Source: Acidobacteriota bacterium (GTDB lineage: Bacteria > Acidobacteriota > Terriglobia > Terriglobales > Acidobacteriaceae). Taken from it: a DNA stretch of 64,000 bases. The stretch is from assembly GCA_021778845.1 (NCBI GenBank), contig JAJYBU010000016.1:1-64000 (forward strand), given 5' to 3'. This document shows positions 17,589-25,320 of this stretch, piece after piece (the stretch's first letter is position 1; the number at the start of each line of letters is the position of its first letter). The translations under genes were made by a program, and so were the position numbers. The notes under the pieces are model-generated. The model did no database searches. It was not told where the DNA came from and saw only the letters and a program-made list of their open reading frames with translations.

Positions 17589-17646
17589 GTCGTTCCATAG
17601 ACACGCGGTGGGGCGTGTCCAAAAATATTTCCGCTACCCATTCCAC

Positions 17647-17675
17647 GAGCTGGCATCTTATTGCCAGCTCTTTTT
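17647..17675 (+). terminator. Rho-independent terminator after the XRE gene
   Basis: GAGCTGGCA (17647-17655) and TGCCAGCTC (17662-17670) form a perfect 9-bp stem with a TCTTAT loop, followed by TTTTT. Confidence 0.93.
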
Positions 17676-17752
17676 ACGTTCGCTTCAGTCAGCCACCAAC
17701 GACTTGTCTTATTCTGTAACCTGCATCGGATCTGTTTCCCGTCAAACCTTTC

Positions 17753-20191
17753 ATGCGCAAAGCCCTGGCTCTGGCGACATTTTTCTGTCTGTCGGCTCTC
17801 TTTCTCCCGACGCGGGGGCTTCTCGCGGCGAATATACCCGTTCGTACCCTTCCGGGTAGACACCACCCGTCCTCGACCAACACCAACACGCCACACCCGG
17901 AGCTACACCACCATCGTCTCCTGCACTACATTCCCCCGGTCAAAATTCCTCGACTCTCGGGCAATCCCACGCTGCATGATTTTCTAACACCACACCTCGG
18001 CTCTATCGCTGCACGTCAGATGGTTCGCGAGGCCAGGTTCACCCAGCGCTTTCCAGAGGATGGACGTCCCGTCTCGGAGCCGACAACAGCCTATCTGGGC
18101 TATACCCATGATTATTTTTACGCCGCCTTCGTGTGTCAGGACCAAACGCCGGGGCTGATTCGCGCGCACATGCTGGCCCGCGACAATCTCGCTGACGATG
18201 ACTTTGTGGAGGTGATACTGGATACCTTCCATGACCAGCGCCGGGCCTTCGTCTTCAAAGCAAACGCTCTCGGCATCCAGGCCGACGCCCTCTACAGTGA
18301 ACAGAACGGCTCCGACTACTCGTTCGACACCGTCTGGGACACCTGGGGCAAACGAATACCGCATGGCTATGTCGTTCTCATGCGCATTCCCTTTGCCAGC
18401 CTTTACTTCACCCGGGCGGCGCTGAACCGGCCGCGTACCTGGGGCCTGCTCCTGCAGCGCGGAATCTCCCACGCGAGTGAGTCCGCGTACTGGCCCCAGG
18501 TGCAGCACGACATCGCAGGCCGCCTGTCGCAGGAGGTTGCGATTCAGGGCTTCACCAATATCCAGCACGGCAAGAACACCCAACTGGAGCCCTATGCGCT
18601 CGCGCACAACCTGCGCCAGTTGGATACCGTCAACCCGGACGATCCCTACTTCCAGCACAAGCATCTGCAAGGCTACGAGGGCCTCGACGCCAAGTTCATC
18701 CTGCACAACAGCCTGGTGCTCGACGCCACCCTCAATCCCGATTTCAGCCAGGTGGGCATCGACAACCCAGCCGCGCCGAACCAGCGCTTCCCGCCATTCT
18801 TTCCTGAGGTTCGGCCCTTCTTCATCGAGAACAGCAGTTACTTCATGACCCCGATCAGCCTCTACTACACCGACAACATCGTGCTGCCCAAGTACGGGTT
18901 GCGGTTGACGGGCAAACTCGGTCCGTGGGCGCTGGCGATTCTAGCCGTGAATGACCGCAGTCCCGGGCAGGCCGTTCCTCCCGGCAATCCCGAATACAAC
19001 ACCGACGCAGGCTTCTATGTTGGGCGCGTCAACCGCGATATCGGGGACCTCTCGAACGTCGGCCTCATCTTCGCCGACCGCGAGTACCATGGCTCCTTCA
19101 ACCGGGCCGGCGGGCTGGACTACCGGTTTCGCCTGAAAAATCGCTGGACGCTCACAGGACAGGCCGTCACCTCGGAAACCAGTAATGTGAGCAACTCCAC
19201 GTCGGGAGAGCAGAGCTGCGAAGTGGGCACCCTCACCTGCAGCGGGCAGGCTTATCAGACGGGTGTCAGCTACAACGACCTGCACAAAAACTGGTCCTTA
19301 AACTACAACGACACCTCGGCAGGCTACGTCACCGACACCGGTTTCTTTCGGCGTCCAGACGTTCGCGAGCCCAATGGCTACTTCAGCTACATCTTCCGGC
19401 CCAGCCACGGATTCATTCTGTCCCACGGCCCCAGCATCTACGGCGAACGTATCTGGGACCACACGGGCGTTCCGCTCGACTTCTACATCAATCCGTCTTA
19501 CGGAGTCACCTTCACCCACCGCACCTCCCTGACCGCCAGCCTCGACTTCGGGGAGGACCGCCTGCGCCCCGTGGACTACTCCATCCTTACCCAGGATGTG
19601 GAGTACCACAGCCACACCGAGAGCCTCAGCATTTACACCTCTCCCACCCCCTATTTCGCCTTCGGTGCAGGAGCCTACACCGGAACGGTCGTCAATTACT
19701 CACCGCCTTCCACCAGCGGCCCGGATCCCGTTAACGTGAGTTCCCCTAACGCATCTCTCGAAGTAAAGCCCTTTGGCTTCCTCGATCTGCAAAACAGCTA
19801 TACCTTCACCCACTTCACCAATCCAGACAATGGAGACCTGGTCTACGACAATCATCAGTTGATCTCGCGGTGGAACTATCAGGTCACAAAGGCTGTCTCC
19901 TTCAATCTGATCGGGCAATATATATCCACCTTGCCTAACTCCAATTACACCAGCCTGACCACCTCAAAGACGCTCTTCGCCGACGCGCTCTTCACCTATC
20001 TGCCTCATCCAGGGACGGCCGTCTACTTTGGATACATCGGCAACTTTGCCAATATCGACCGGGCACTCTGCACGCGTGAGCAGAGTGGCATGTGCAATCC
20101 CACCGACCCCATTCTGCCCCCCAGCAGTTCGTCGATGATGAACGACGGCAAGACGATCTATCTGAAGGTCACCTACCTGTTCAGATTCTAG
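17753..20191 (+). CDS. Outer-membrane protein with CBM9-like and DUF5916 domains
   Basis: The 812-aa protein has a signal peptide (MRKALALATFFCLSALFLPTR, cleavage near 25), a low-complexity Pro/His/Thr linker (about 30-60), and an immunoglobulin-like CBM9-type domain at about 75-235 (AYLGYTHDYFYAAFVCQDQ, DDFVEVILDTF). DUF5916 follows, starting near VGIDNPAAPNQRFPPFFPEVRPFF. The remainder alternates polar and aromatic residues like a beta-barrel and ends YLKVTYLFRF with a C-terminal Phe, as outer-membrane barrels do. Proteins of this type are common in Acidobacteriota and Bacteroidota and often sit near proteases or carbohydrate genes; the ligand is unknown. Confidence 0.82.
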   Translation: MRKALALATFFCLSALFLPTRGLLAANIPVRTLPGRHHPSSTNTNTPHPELHHHRLLHYIPPVKIPRLSGNPTLHDFLTPHLGSIAARQMVREARFTQRFPEDGRPVSEPTTAYLGYTHDYFYAAFVCQDQTPGLIRAHMLARDNLADDDFVEVILDTFHDQRRAFVFKANALGIQADALYSEQNGSDYSFDTVWDTWGKRIPHGYVVLMRIPFASLYFTRAALNRPRTWGLLLQRGISHASESAYWPQVQHDIAGRLSQEVAIQGFTNIQHGKNTQLEPYALAHNLRQLDTVNPDDPYFQHKHLQGYEGLDAKFILHNSLVLDATLNPDFSQVGIDNPAAPNQRFPPFFPEVRPFFIENSSYFMTPISLYYTDNIVLPKYGLRLTGKLGPWALAILAVNDRSPGQAVPPGNPEYNTDAGFYVGRVNRDIGDLSNVGLIFADREYHGSFNRAGGLDYRFRLKNRWTLTGQAVTSETSNVSNSTSGEQSCEVGTLTCSGQAYQTGVSYNDLHKNWSLNYNDTSAGYVTDTGFFRRPDVREPNGYFSYIFRPSHGFILSHGPSIYGERIWDHTGVPLDFYINPSYGVTFTHRTSLTASLDFGEDRLRPVDYSILTQDVEYHSHTESLSIYTSPTPYFAFGAGAYTGTVVNYSPPSTSGPDPVNVSSPNASLEVKPFGFLDLQNSYTFTHFTNPDNGDLVYDNHQLISRWNYQVTKAVSFNLIGQYISTLPNSNYTSLTTSKTLFADALFTYLPHPGTAVYFGYIGNFANIDRALCTREQSGMCNPTDPILPPSSSSMMNDGKTIYLKVTYLFRF

Positions 20192-20249
20192 GCTAGGCAC
20201 ACGCTCTATCGCGGGTACACATCGGCCTGGGGGAAGAACGCCCGGCGCA

Positions 20250-21161
20250 TTAAAACTTCGACAGCGCGTATCCAATCAGGCAAAGCAGCAGCGTGGCAAA
20301 CCCGAACGTAATCCTCTGCCTTGCCCGGTAGCTCGACCGCCCCGACGTCATGCGCGGAAACAGCGGAAGCCCGAGAGCCAGGCCGCTGAGAAAACCGCCC
20401 ACATGCGCCGTGTTGTCGATCCGCGGCAGCATCCCGAGATCCAGGTGAACCCTCTGGAGCTGGCTCGCCGACGCCATGCCAAGCATCTGCGGCGTCATGC
20501 CGATCACCAGGTTCGCCACCGCAAAGAAGATCACCTGCCGCCGCAGGCTGCGCAGTTCGCTCCACGGCAGCGACAGATTTCTGTTCGAAAGCAGCACGAT
20601 CAGGATTCCCGCAATGCCAAACACCGCACCCGAGGCTCCTGCGACCAGCATAATCTGGCTACTCAACAGACTCCACGCATAGGAGAGCATCATCCCCGCC
20701 GTCCCCGTCAGCACATAGACCGCCACCAGTCCCCGCTTGCCCAGCAGCGGCTCGCCGAACAGCCCCAGGTTCCACAGGCACCAAAGGTTCAGGCCAATGT
20801 GCAGAATCGTCACATGCACAAAGGTGCCCGTGACCAGCCGCCACCACTGTCCCTGGTGGATCAGGGGCGATGCACTGGCCCCAAAACGGAGCAGCGTATC
20901 CACATCGAATGGCGCCGTCAACAGGCTCGACCACGCGTGCTGACGCACCAGCCCCGGCACCGGCCCATAGAAGAACATCACTGCGAAGACCGCAAGATTG
21001 ATCCCCATCAGCAGATACGTTGCCGGATATCCCCACAGCGGGACCCTCCGCGCAACTCTCTGCACCGGCGGCGCTTCGACCGGCACATCGCCGAGCGCCA
21101 ACGCTTCCAAATCGTTGAGTTGCGATGGCATCACGGGTTCAGTCTGGGCAGGATTTGTCAC
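20250..21161 (-). CDS. Rhomboid-family intramembrane serine protease
   Basis: The 303-aa protein has a cytoplasmic N-terminal tail of about 40 residues and six to seven transmembrane helices. The rhomboid catalytic dyad is visible: the serine in GASGAVFG (GxSG) and the histidine in DNTAHVGGFLSGLALG. HxxxN also appears in LHIGLNLWCLWNLG, and the loop LIHQGQWWRLVTGTFVHV is the usual L1 region. Rhomboids cleave single-span membrane proteins. It lies 21 bp after a zinc-finger-like membrane protein gene on the same strand, which is a candidate regulatory partner or substrate. Confidence 0.92.
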   Translation of the reverse strand: MTNPAQTEPVMPSQLNDLEALALGDVPVEAPPVQRVARRVPLWGYPATYLLMGINLAVFAVMFFYGPVPGLVRQHAWSSLLTAPFDVDTLLRFGASASPLIHQGQWWRLVTGTFVHVTILHIGLNLWCLWNLGLFGEPLLGKRGLVAVYVLTGTAGMMLSYAWSLLSSQIMLVAGASGAVFGIAGILIVLLSNRNLSLPWSELRSLRRQVIFFAVANLVIGMTPQMLGMASASQLQRVHLDLGMLPRIDNTAHVGGFLSGLALGLPLFPRMTSGRSSYRARQRITFGFATLLLCLIGYALSKF

Positions 21162-21182
21162 TGTAATGGGCGCCGGGCTGTC

Positions 21183-21695
21183 TTAGATCGTCTGCTTGCG
21201 AAGCCGCTCGCGCAGCTCCGGAGAGATTCGTTCGTGAAACAGCGCCGCCACCATGCCGGGAATCGGTGTCGTAATCGTCACGAGCGTCCATAACAGCATG
21301 GAGATGAACACCCCGGCAATCGCCACGGCCTCCAGGCTGATGGCAATGCTGGTGGGGATGCGCAGCAGCGATGCCGCGCCCTTATCATGCAGATTCAGGT
21401 GTTGCACATTGCTGATGTGGCTGATCGCCTCAACCCGATGCATGACCAGAGCCGCCAGCAGAAATGCGGCAAACGATAGCGTCGTGATAGCCAGCAGCAT
21501 CACGTCCCAGGTGCGATGCACCCGCTGCCGCTTCCGGCAGTGCGCACAGTTGTAGAGATGCGCCTCGTAGTCCACGCGAAGATCCGGCGAAATCCCGGAG
21601 ATGTCATACCGCCAGCCGGACAGAATCGCACCGACAACTGGGTCGTTGCAGGTTTCCTGACCAGTTGCTCGAGTGTGGGATGTATGTGTGGCCAT
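21183..21695 (-). CDS. Two-span membrane protein with N-terminal Cys/His zinc-finger-like motif
   Basis: The protein is 170 aa. The soluble N-terminus has YEAHLYNCAHCRKRQRVHRTW (about 43-63), an H-x3-C-x2-C pattern like zf-HC2 domains of anti-sigma factors. Two transmembrane helices follow (about 64-88 and 115-140), then a basic cytoplasmic C-terminus (ERISPELRERLRKQTI). No ECF sigma gene is adjacent. The downstream rhomboid protease gene (21 bp) suggests a link to regulated intramembrane proteolysis, which is inference. I do not recognise a named family. Confidence 0.65.
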   Translation of the reverse strand: MATHTSHTRATGQETCNDPVVGAILSGWRYDISGISPDLRVDYEAHLYNCAHCRKRQRVHRTWDVMLLAITTLSFAAFLLAALVMHRVEAISHISNVQHLNLHDKGAASLLRIPTSIAISLEAVAIAGVFISMLLWTLVTITTPIPGMVAALFHERISPELRERLRKQTI

Positions 21696-21794
21696 GAACT
21701 TATTGATGCTCTATTGATTTTAGTCGATTCTGAGCTGCGTTGAAAGGCCCCGTCCGACCATCGCACAGACCCGCCGCTGCCACAAACAACGGTA

Positions 21795-22796
21795 CTAGAG
21801 GCTGATAGGCTCCAGCGGTACGTCCTGCGCAGCCAATAACACTCGATTCCCCAGCAGGCCCATCCGTTCCCCAATCGCCTCTTCCGCCGCCAGTCGTGCC
21901 AGCTCCGGCAGATTGTTCTTCGCCGACAGATGCCCCAGCACGATCGTATGCGCTCCGCCGTCGTAGTCCCGCAGCAGAAACTCCGCCGCCGCTGCATTCG
22001 ACAGGTGCCCTACCCTGCTCAGCACCCGTTGCTTCACACTCCACGGATACGGCCCATCCTTCAACATCTCCAGGTCGTGGTTGGACTCCAGCAGCAACAC
22101 ATCCAGGCCCTTCAGCGCCATCTTGACGTTCGGCGGAACATAGCCCAGGTCCGTCGCAATGCCCATCCGAATCGACTCGGACCGCGCATGGAAAACGAAC
22201 CCGCAAGGGTCGGCCGCATCATGCGGAATCGTGAACGGGCTGATGTCGATCTCGCCAATCGAAAACCCATGTCCTGCGCGGAAGTACTCTACCGCTGGCA
22301 GAAACGCCGGATCGGCCTTGACCTTCGGCGCGACGACTTCTTCGTCCACCGCTACACTCAAATCCGCAGCCGCCGCCAACGCTAAATCTGCATGCCCGGC
22401 GTCTCGCGTCTCAAGCCCAGGATGGCTCCACTCCGCTCCCTGCGCAGCAACGGCCTCGGCGCGCGCTTCCTTCTCGCGCTGCACCCGCTCCAGCCATTTC
22501 GCATAGCTCATCGTGCTCCGCGGTGTCACCATCCGCACCCATGCCCGGTGCGTCGACTCGGTAAAGAACACCGGAATCTTCAGCCGCCGCGCCAGCACCG
22601 ACAGCCCCGTCACATGGTCTACATGCTCATGCGTAATCAGGATCGCGTCCAGCGCCTCGGGGTCTTCACCTACCTGCACCATTCGCTTCATCAATTCGCG
22701 GCACGACACCCCCGCATCGACAAGAATCCGCGTCGAGCCCGCGACGATCACCGTCGCATTGCCCTTCGATCCCGATGCCAGTACTGTCATCCTCAC
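21795..22796 (-). CDS. MBL-fold metallohydrolase of the YycJ/WalJ type with an internal insertion
   Basis: The 333-aa protein starts MRMTVLASGSKGNATVIVAG and has the metallo-beta-lactamase motif THEHVDH near residue 56, a downstream metal ligand in GHLSNAAAAEFL and the final motif LGHLSAKNNLPELA. These match YycJ/WalJ-like hydrolases, thought to act as 5'-3' exonucleases or in nucleic-acid metabolism. Between about 100 and 170 there is an Ala/Glu-rich insertion (EARAEAVAAQGAEW...), which makes it longer than the roughly 265-residue B. subtilis protein. Substrate unknown; start ATG 22796. Confidence 0.8.
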   Translation of the reverse strand: MRMTVLASGSKGNATVIVAGSTRILVDAGVSCRELMKRMVQVGEDPEALDAILITHEHVDHVTGLSVLARRLKIPVFFTESTHRAWVRMVTPRSTMSYAKWLERVQREKEARAEAVAAQGAEWSHPGLETRDAGHADLALAAAADLSVAVDEEVVAPKVKADPAFLPAVEYFRAGHGFSIGEIDISPFTIPHDAADPCGFVFHARSESIRMGIATDLGYVPPNVKMALKGLDVLLLESNHDLEMLKDGPYPWSVKQRVLSRVGHLSNAAAAEFLLRDYDGGAHTIVLGHLSAKNNLPELARLAAEEAIGERMGLLGNRVLLAAQDVPLEPISL

Positions 22797-22847
22797 TACT
22801 TAAAAATACGCCCCTGCCCTGTGGCTAAACCGTTCGGACCGGTGGGC

Positions 22848-22902
22848 GTTGTCAGTTCTCCGTTACCGACGACGGCGCTGGCTCTTCCTGAGAACTGACA
22901 AC
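22848..22902 (-). terminator. 13-bp perfect inverted repeat downstream of the maoC gene
   Basis: GTTGTCAGTTCTC (22848-22860) and GAGAACTGACAAC (22890-22902) are exact reverse complements separated by 29 bp, beginning 3 bp past the MaoC stop and ending 51 bp before the MBL start. It may terminate or attenuate transcription between these minus-strand genes. There is no T run. Confidence 0.5.
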
Positions 22903-22905
22903 TTG

Positions 22906-23367
22906 CTACCCCGATGTCTTTACCGGCGCAATGAAATTCACCACCGATCGCATCACCAGTTCATCGCGCTGATTGAAGACCAGCGTGCTCGATCGCACCA
23001 TTCCGTACTCAGGCCGCGAGGTCAGGCGCCGCGCCGACAGAATCTCCGTCTCCGTGCGCAGCCAATCGCCCGGCCTCACCGGCTGGGTAAACTTGATGTC
23101 CTCCACCCCGGCACCAATCATGCCGCCCGCAATGTGCATCGACTCCACCCTCAGCCGCATCACAATCGCCGCTGTCATCCACCCCGACGCGGCCAGCCCC
23201 TTGAAGAACGACTTCTCGGCGGCCGCCTCGTCCAGATGAAAGGGCTGAGGATCATACTTCGCTGCAAACTCCTTGATCTCCTCCGTCGTCACCTCGTAGC
23301 TGCGAATCGAGCGGAACGTCATCCCCGCATGCAAATCCTCAAAGTACAACTCATCCACCAACGCCAA
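22906..23367 (-). CDS. MaoC-family (R)-hydratase/dehydratase
   Basis: The 153-aa hot-dog-fold protein has the hydratase-2 motif region YDPQPFHLDEAAAEKSFFKGLAASGWMTAAI (38-68), with the conserved Asp/His-type catalytic positions in D-PQPFH, and VEDIKFTQPVRPGDWL. MaoC proteins hydrate trans-2-enoyl-CoA or ACP. It lies 32 bp downstream of a 3-hydroxyacyl-CoA dehydrogenase gene on the same strand; together they suggest fatty-acid or polyhydroxybutyrate/butyryl-CoA metabolism, although the stereochemistry (R versus S) of the two enzyme families normally differs. Confidence 0.88.
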   Translation of the reverse strand: MALVDELYFEDLHAGMTFRSIRSYEVTTEEIKEFAAKYDPQPFHLDEAAAEKSFFKGLAASGWMTAAIVMRLRVESMHIAGGMIGAGVEDIKFTQPVRPGDWLRTETEILSARRLTSRPEYGMVRSSTLVFNQRDELVMRSVVNFIAPVKTSG

Positions 23368-23399
23368 CCTCCGCCTTCACCGTGCCTGCCTGCTACTTC

Positions 23400-24254
23400 C
23401 TAATACGTATAAAACCCGCGCCCTGACTTGCGTCCCAGCCAACCCGCATCGACCATACGGACCAGCAGCGGGCACGGCCGGTACTTTGGATCGCCGATCC
23501 CATCCTCGAGCACGCGCATGATGTCCAGGCAAACATCCAGCCCGATGAAGTCCGCCAGCGTCAGCGGCCCCATGGGATGCGCCATTCCGAGGCGGAAGAT
23601 CTCGTCGACAGCCTCCGCCGTTGCCACGCCCTCCATCACCGCAAACATTGCCTCATTCAGCAGAGGCATCAGCACTCGGTTGGAGACAAACCCGGCAGCA
23701 TCGTTAACCTCAACCGGCGTCTTGCCTGCGTCCAGCGCCAGCGCCCGTACTGCCGCAAACGTAGCATCCGAAGTCTGCAAGCCGCGAATCACCTCCACCA
23801 GCGCCATCATCGGCACCGGGTTGAAGAAGTGCATCCCGATCACGCGATCCGGTCTTCCCGTCCCCGCAGCAAGCTTCGTAATCGAGATTGATGACGTATT
23901 CGTCGCCAGGATTGCATCCGGCCCCAGCATCTCGTCGAGGTCGCGAAAGATCTCCTGCTTCACCACCAGCCGCTCCGTCGCCGCCTCCACCACCAGCGTG
24001 CATGCGCTCAGATCCTGCAGTCTCGACACCGGCCGAATCCTTGCAAAGATCGCCGGTGCCTCCGCCGGGTCAATCTTGCCCTTGGACGCCTCGCGGTCCA
24101 GGTTGGTGCGAATCGCCGCCAACCCCCGCTCCATCGCCCGCTCGCTCATCTCATACAGTGTCACTCCAAAGCCCGCGCGCGCAAACACATGCGCAATACC
24201 GTTGCCCATGGTTCCCGCGCCCACTACACCCAGCCGATGCTCCAATGCACTCAT
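23400..24254 (-). CDS. 3-hydroxybutyryl-CoA dehydrogenase (3-hydroxyacyl-CoA dehydrogenase family)
   Basis: The 284-aa protein has an N-terminal NAD-binding fold starting RLGVVGAGTMGNGIAHVFARAG (GxGxxG), the catalytic region NTSSISITKLA and IGMHFFNPVPMMALVEVIRG, and the C-terminal dimer domain DAAGFVSNRVLMPLLNEAM...GMAHPMGPLTLADFIGLDVCL, ending GRGFYTY. This is the standard short (about 280-aa) Hbd/PaaH architecture that oxidises (S)-3-hydroxybutyryl-CoA or reduces acetoacetyl-CoA. The ATG at 24254 has a strong AAGGAG site; longer in-frame starts are unsupported. Confidence 0.92.
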   Translation of the reverse strand: MSALEHRLGVVGAGTMGNGIAHVFARAGFGVTLYEMSERAMERGLAAIRTNLDREASKGKIDPAEAPAIFARIRPVSRLQDLSACTLVVEAATERLVVKQEIFRDLDEMLGPDAILATNTSSISITKLAAGTGRPDRVIGMHFFNPVPMMALVEVIRGLQTSDATFAAVRALALDAGKTPVEVNDAAGFVSNRVLMPLLNEAMFAVMEGVATAEAVDEIFRLGMAHPMGPLTLADFIGLDVCLDIMRVLEDGIGDPKYRPCPLLVRMVDAGWLGRKSGRGFYTY

Positions 24255-24384
24255 TACGACGTTCTCCTTACCACTCTCCGCGCAGCCGCCCGCAGGCCCT
24301 GGACGATCTCCGTCAATGTCCACAGAGCGTTGCGCGGTCGATCATCAATCGCTATCCATAATAGACTTACCGCGGAGCCACCTC

Positions 24385-25320
24385 TTGCCACGCAGCCAAC
24401 CCAGCACTCAGACCAGCACCAAAAATCGCACCGACGCCAGCGAGCCGATCCGCATCCTCCATAGCGAAAATCTCTCTGCCCTCCGCTCTCTCCCCGATTG
24501 CAGTGTCGAACTCATCTACATTGACCCGCCCTTCAACACTGGCGTCACGCAAAAGCGAACCCGCATCCGCACCATCCGCGACGCCGACGGAGACCGCACC
24601 GGCTTTGGCGGCAACCGCTACCGCACCGAAAAGCTCGCAACCACGCCCATCTACGCCGACATCTTCGACGACTACCTCGGCTTTCTTCGCCCACGCATGA
24701 TGGAAGCCCATCGCATCCTCACCCCCACCGGCTCGCTGTTCTTCCACATCGACCCGCGCGAGGTCCACTACTGCAAGGTCATGCTCGACGAAGTCTTCGC
24801 CCTCAACGGTGGAGCCGGCCGCGCCTGCTTCCAGAACGAGATCATCTGGGCCTACGACTACGGCGCGCGCTCCACCAAACGCTGGCCCGCCAAGCACGAC
24901 AACATCCTCTGGTACACCCGCCACCCCACCGACTACACCTTCAACCTCGACGCAACCGACCGCATCCCTTACATGGCTCCCGGCCTGGTCGGCGCCGAGA
25001 AGGCTGCGCGCGGCAAGACGCCCACCGACGTCTGGTGGCATACCATCGTCTCTCCCACGGGCAAGGAAAAAACCGGCTACCCCACGCAGAAGCCGCTCGG
25101 AGTTCTGGAACGCATCGTCCGCGTCCACAGCAATCCCGGCGACACCGTGCTCGACTTCTTCGCCGGCTCAGGCACCACCGGCGTCGCCGCACTCCGCAAC
25201 CAGCGCAACTGCGTCCTCATCGACCAGAGCCCCGAAGCCATCGCGCTGATGACGCAACGCCTGACCCACGAAGCAGCACAACTGCAACTACCAGGTCACG
25301 CCCGGATACAAACTCGGTAG
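24385..25320 (+). CDS. Orphan site-specific DNA methyltransferase (beta-type amino-methylase)
   Basis: The protein is about 311 aa. Motif IV, IDPPFNTG, comes near residue 46 and motif I, DFFAGSGTTG, near 260, so the order (IV before I) is that of beta-group N6-adenine/N4-cytosine methylases. TQKPLGVLERIV precedes motif I as usual. I use the TTG at 24385, because GGAG lies 7 bp upstream; an ATG at 24316 would give 334 aa but has no ribosome site. No restriction endonuclease or specificity gene is nearby, so it is an orphan and may act in epigenetic regulation. The 3' end overlaps the convergent arylsulfotransferase gene by 33 bp. Confidence 0.85.
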   Translation: MPRSQPSTQTSTKNRTDASEPIRILHSENLSALRSLPDCSVELIYIDPPFNTGVTQKRTRIRTIRDADGDRTGFGGNRYRTEKLATTPIYADIFDDYLGFLRPRMMEAHRILTPTGSLFFHIDPREVHYCKVMLDEVFALNGGAGRACFQNEIIWAYDYGARSTKRWPAKHDNILWYTRHPTDYTFNLDATDRIPYMAPGLVGAEKAARGKTPTDVWWHTIVSPTGKEKTGYPTQKPLGVLERIVRVHSNPGDTVLDFFAGSGTTGVAALRNQRNCVLIDQSPEAIALMTQRLTHEAAQLQLPGHARIQTR

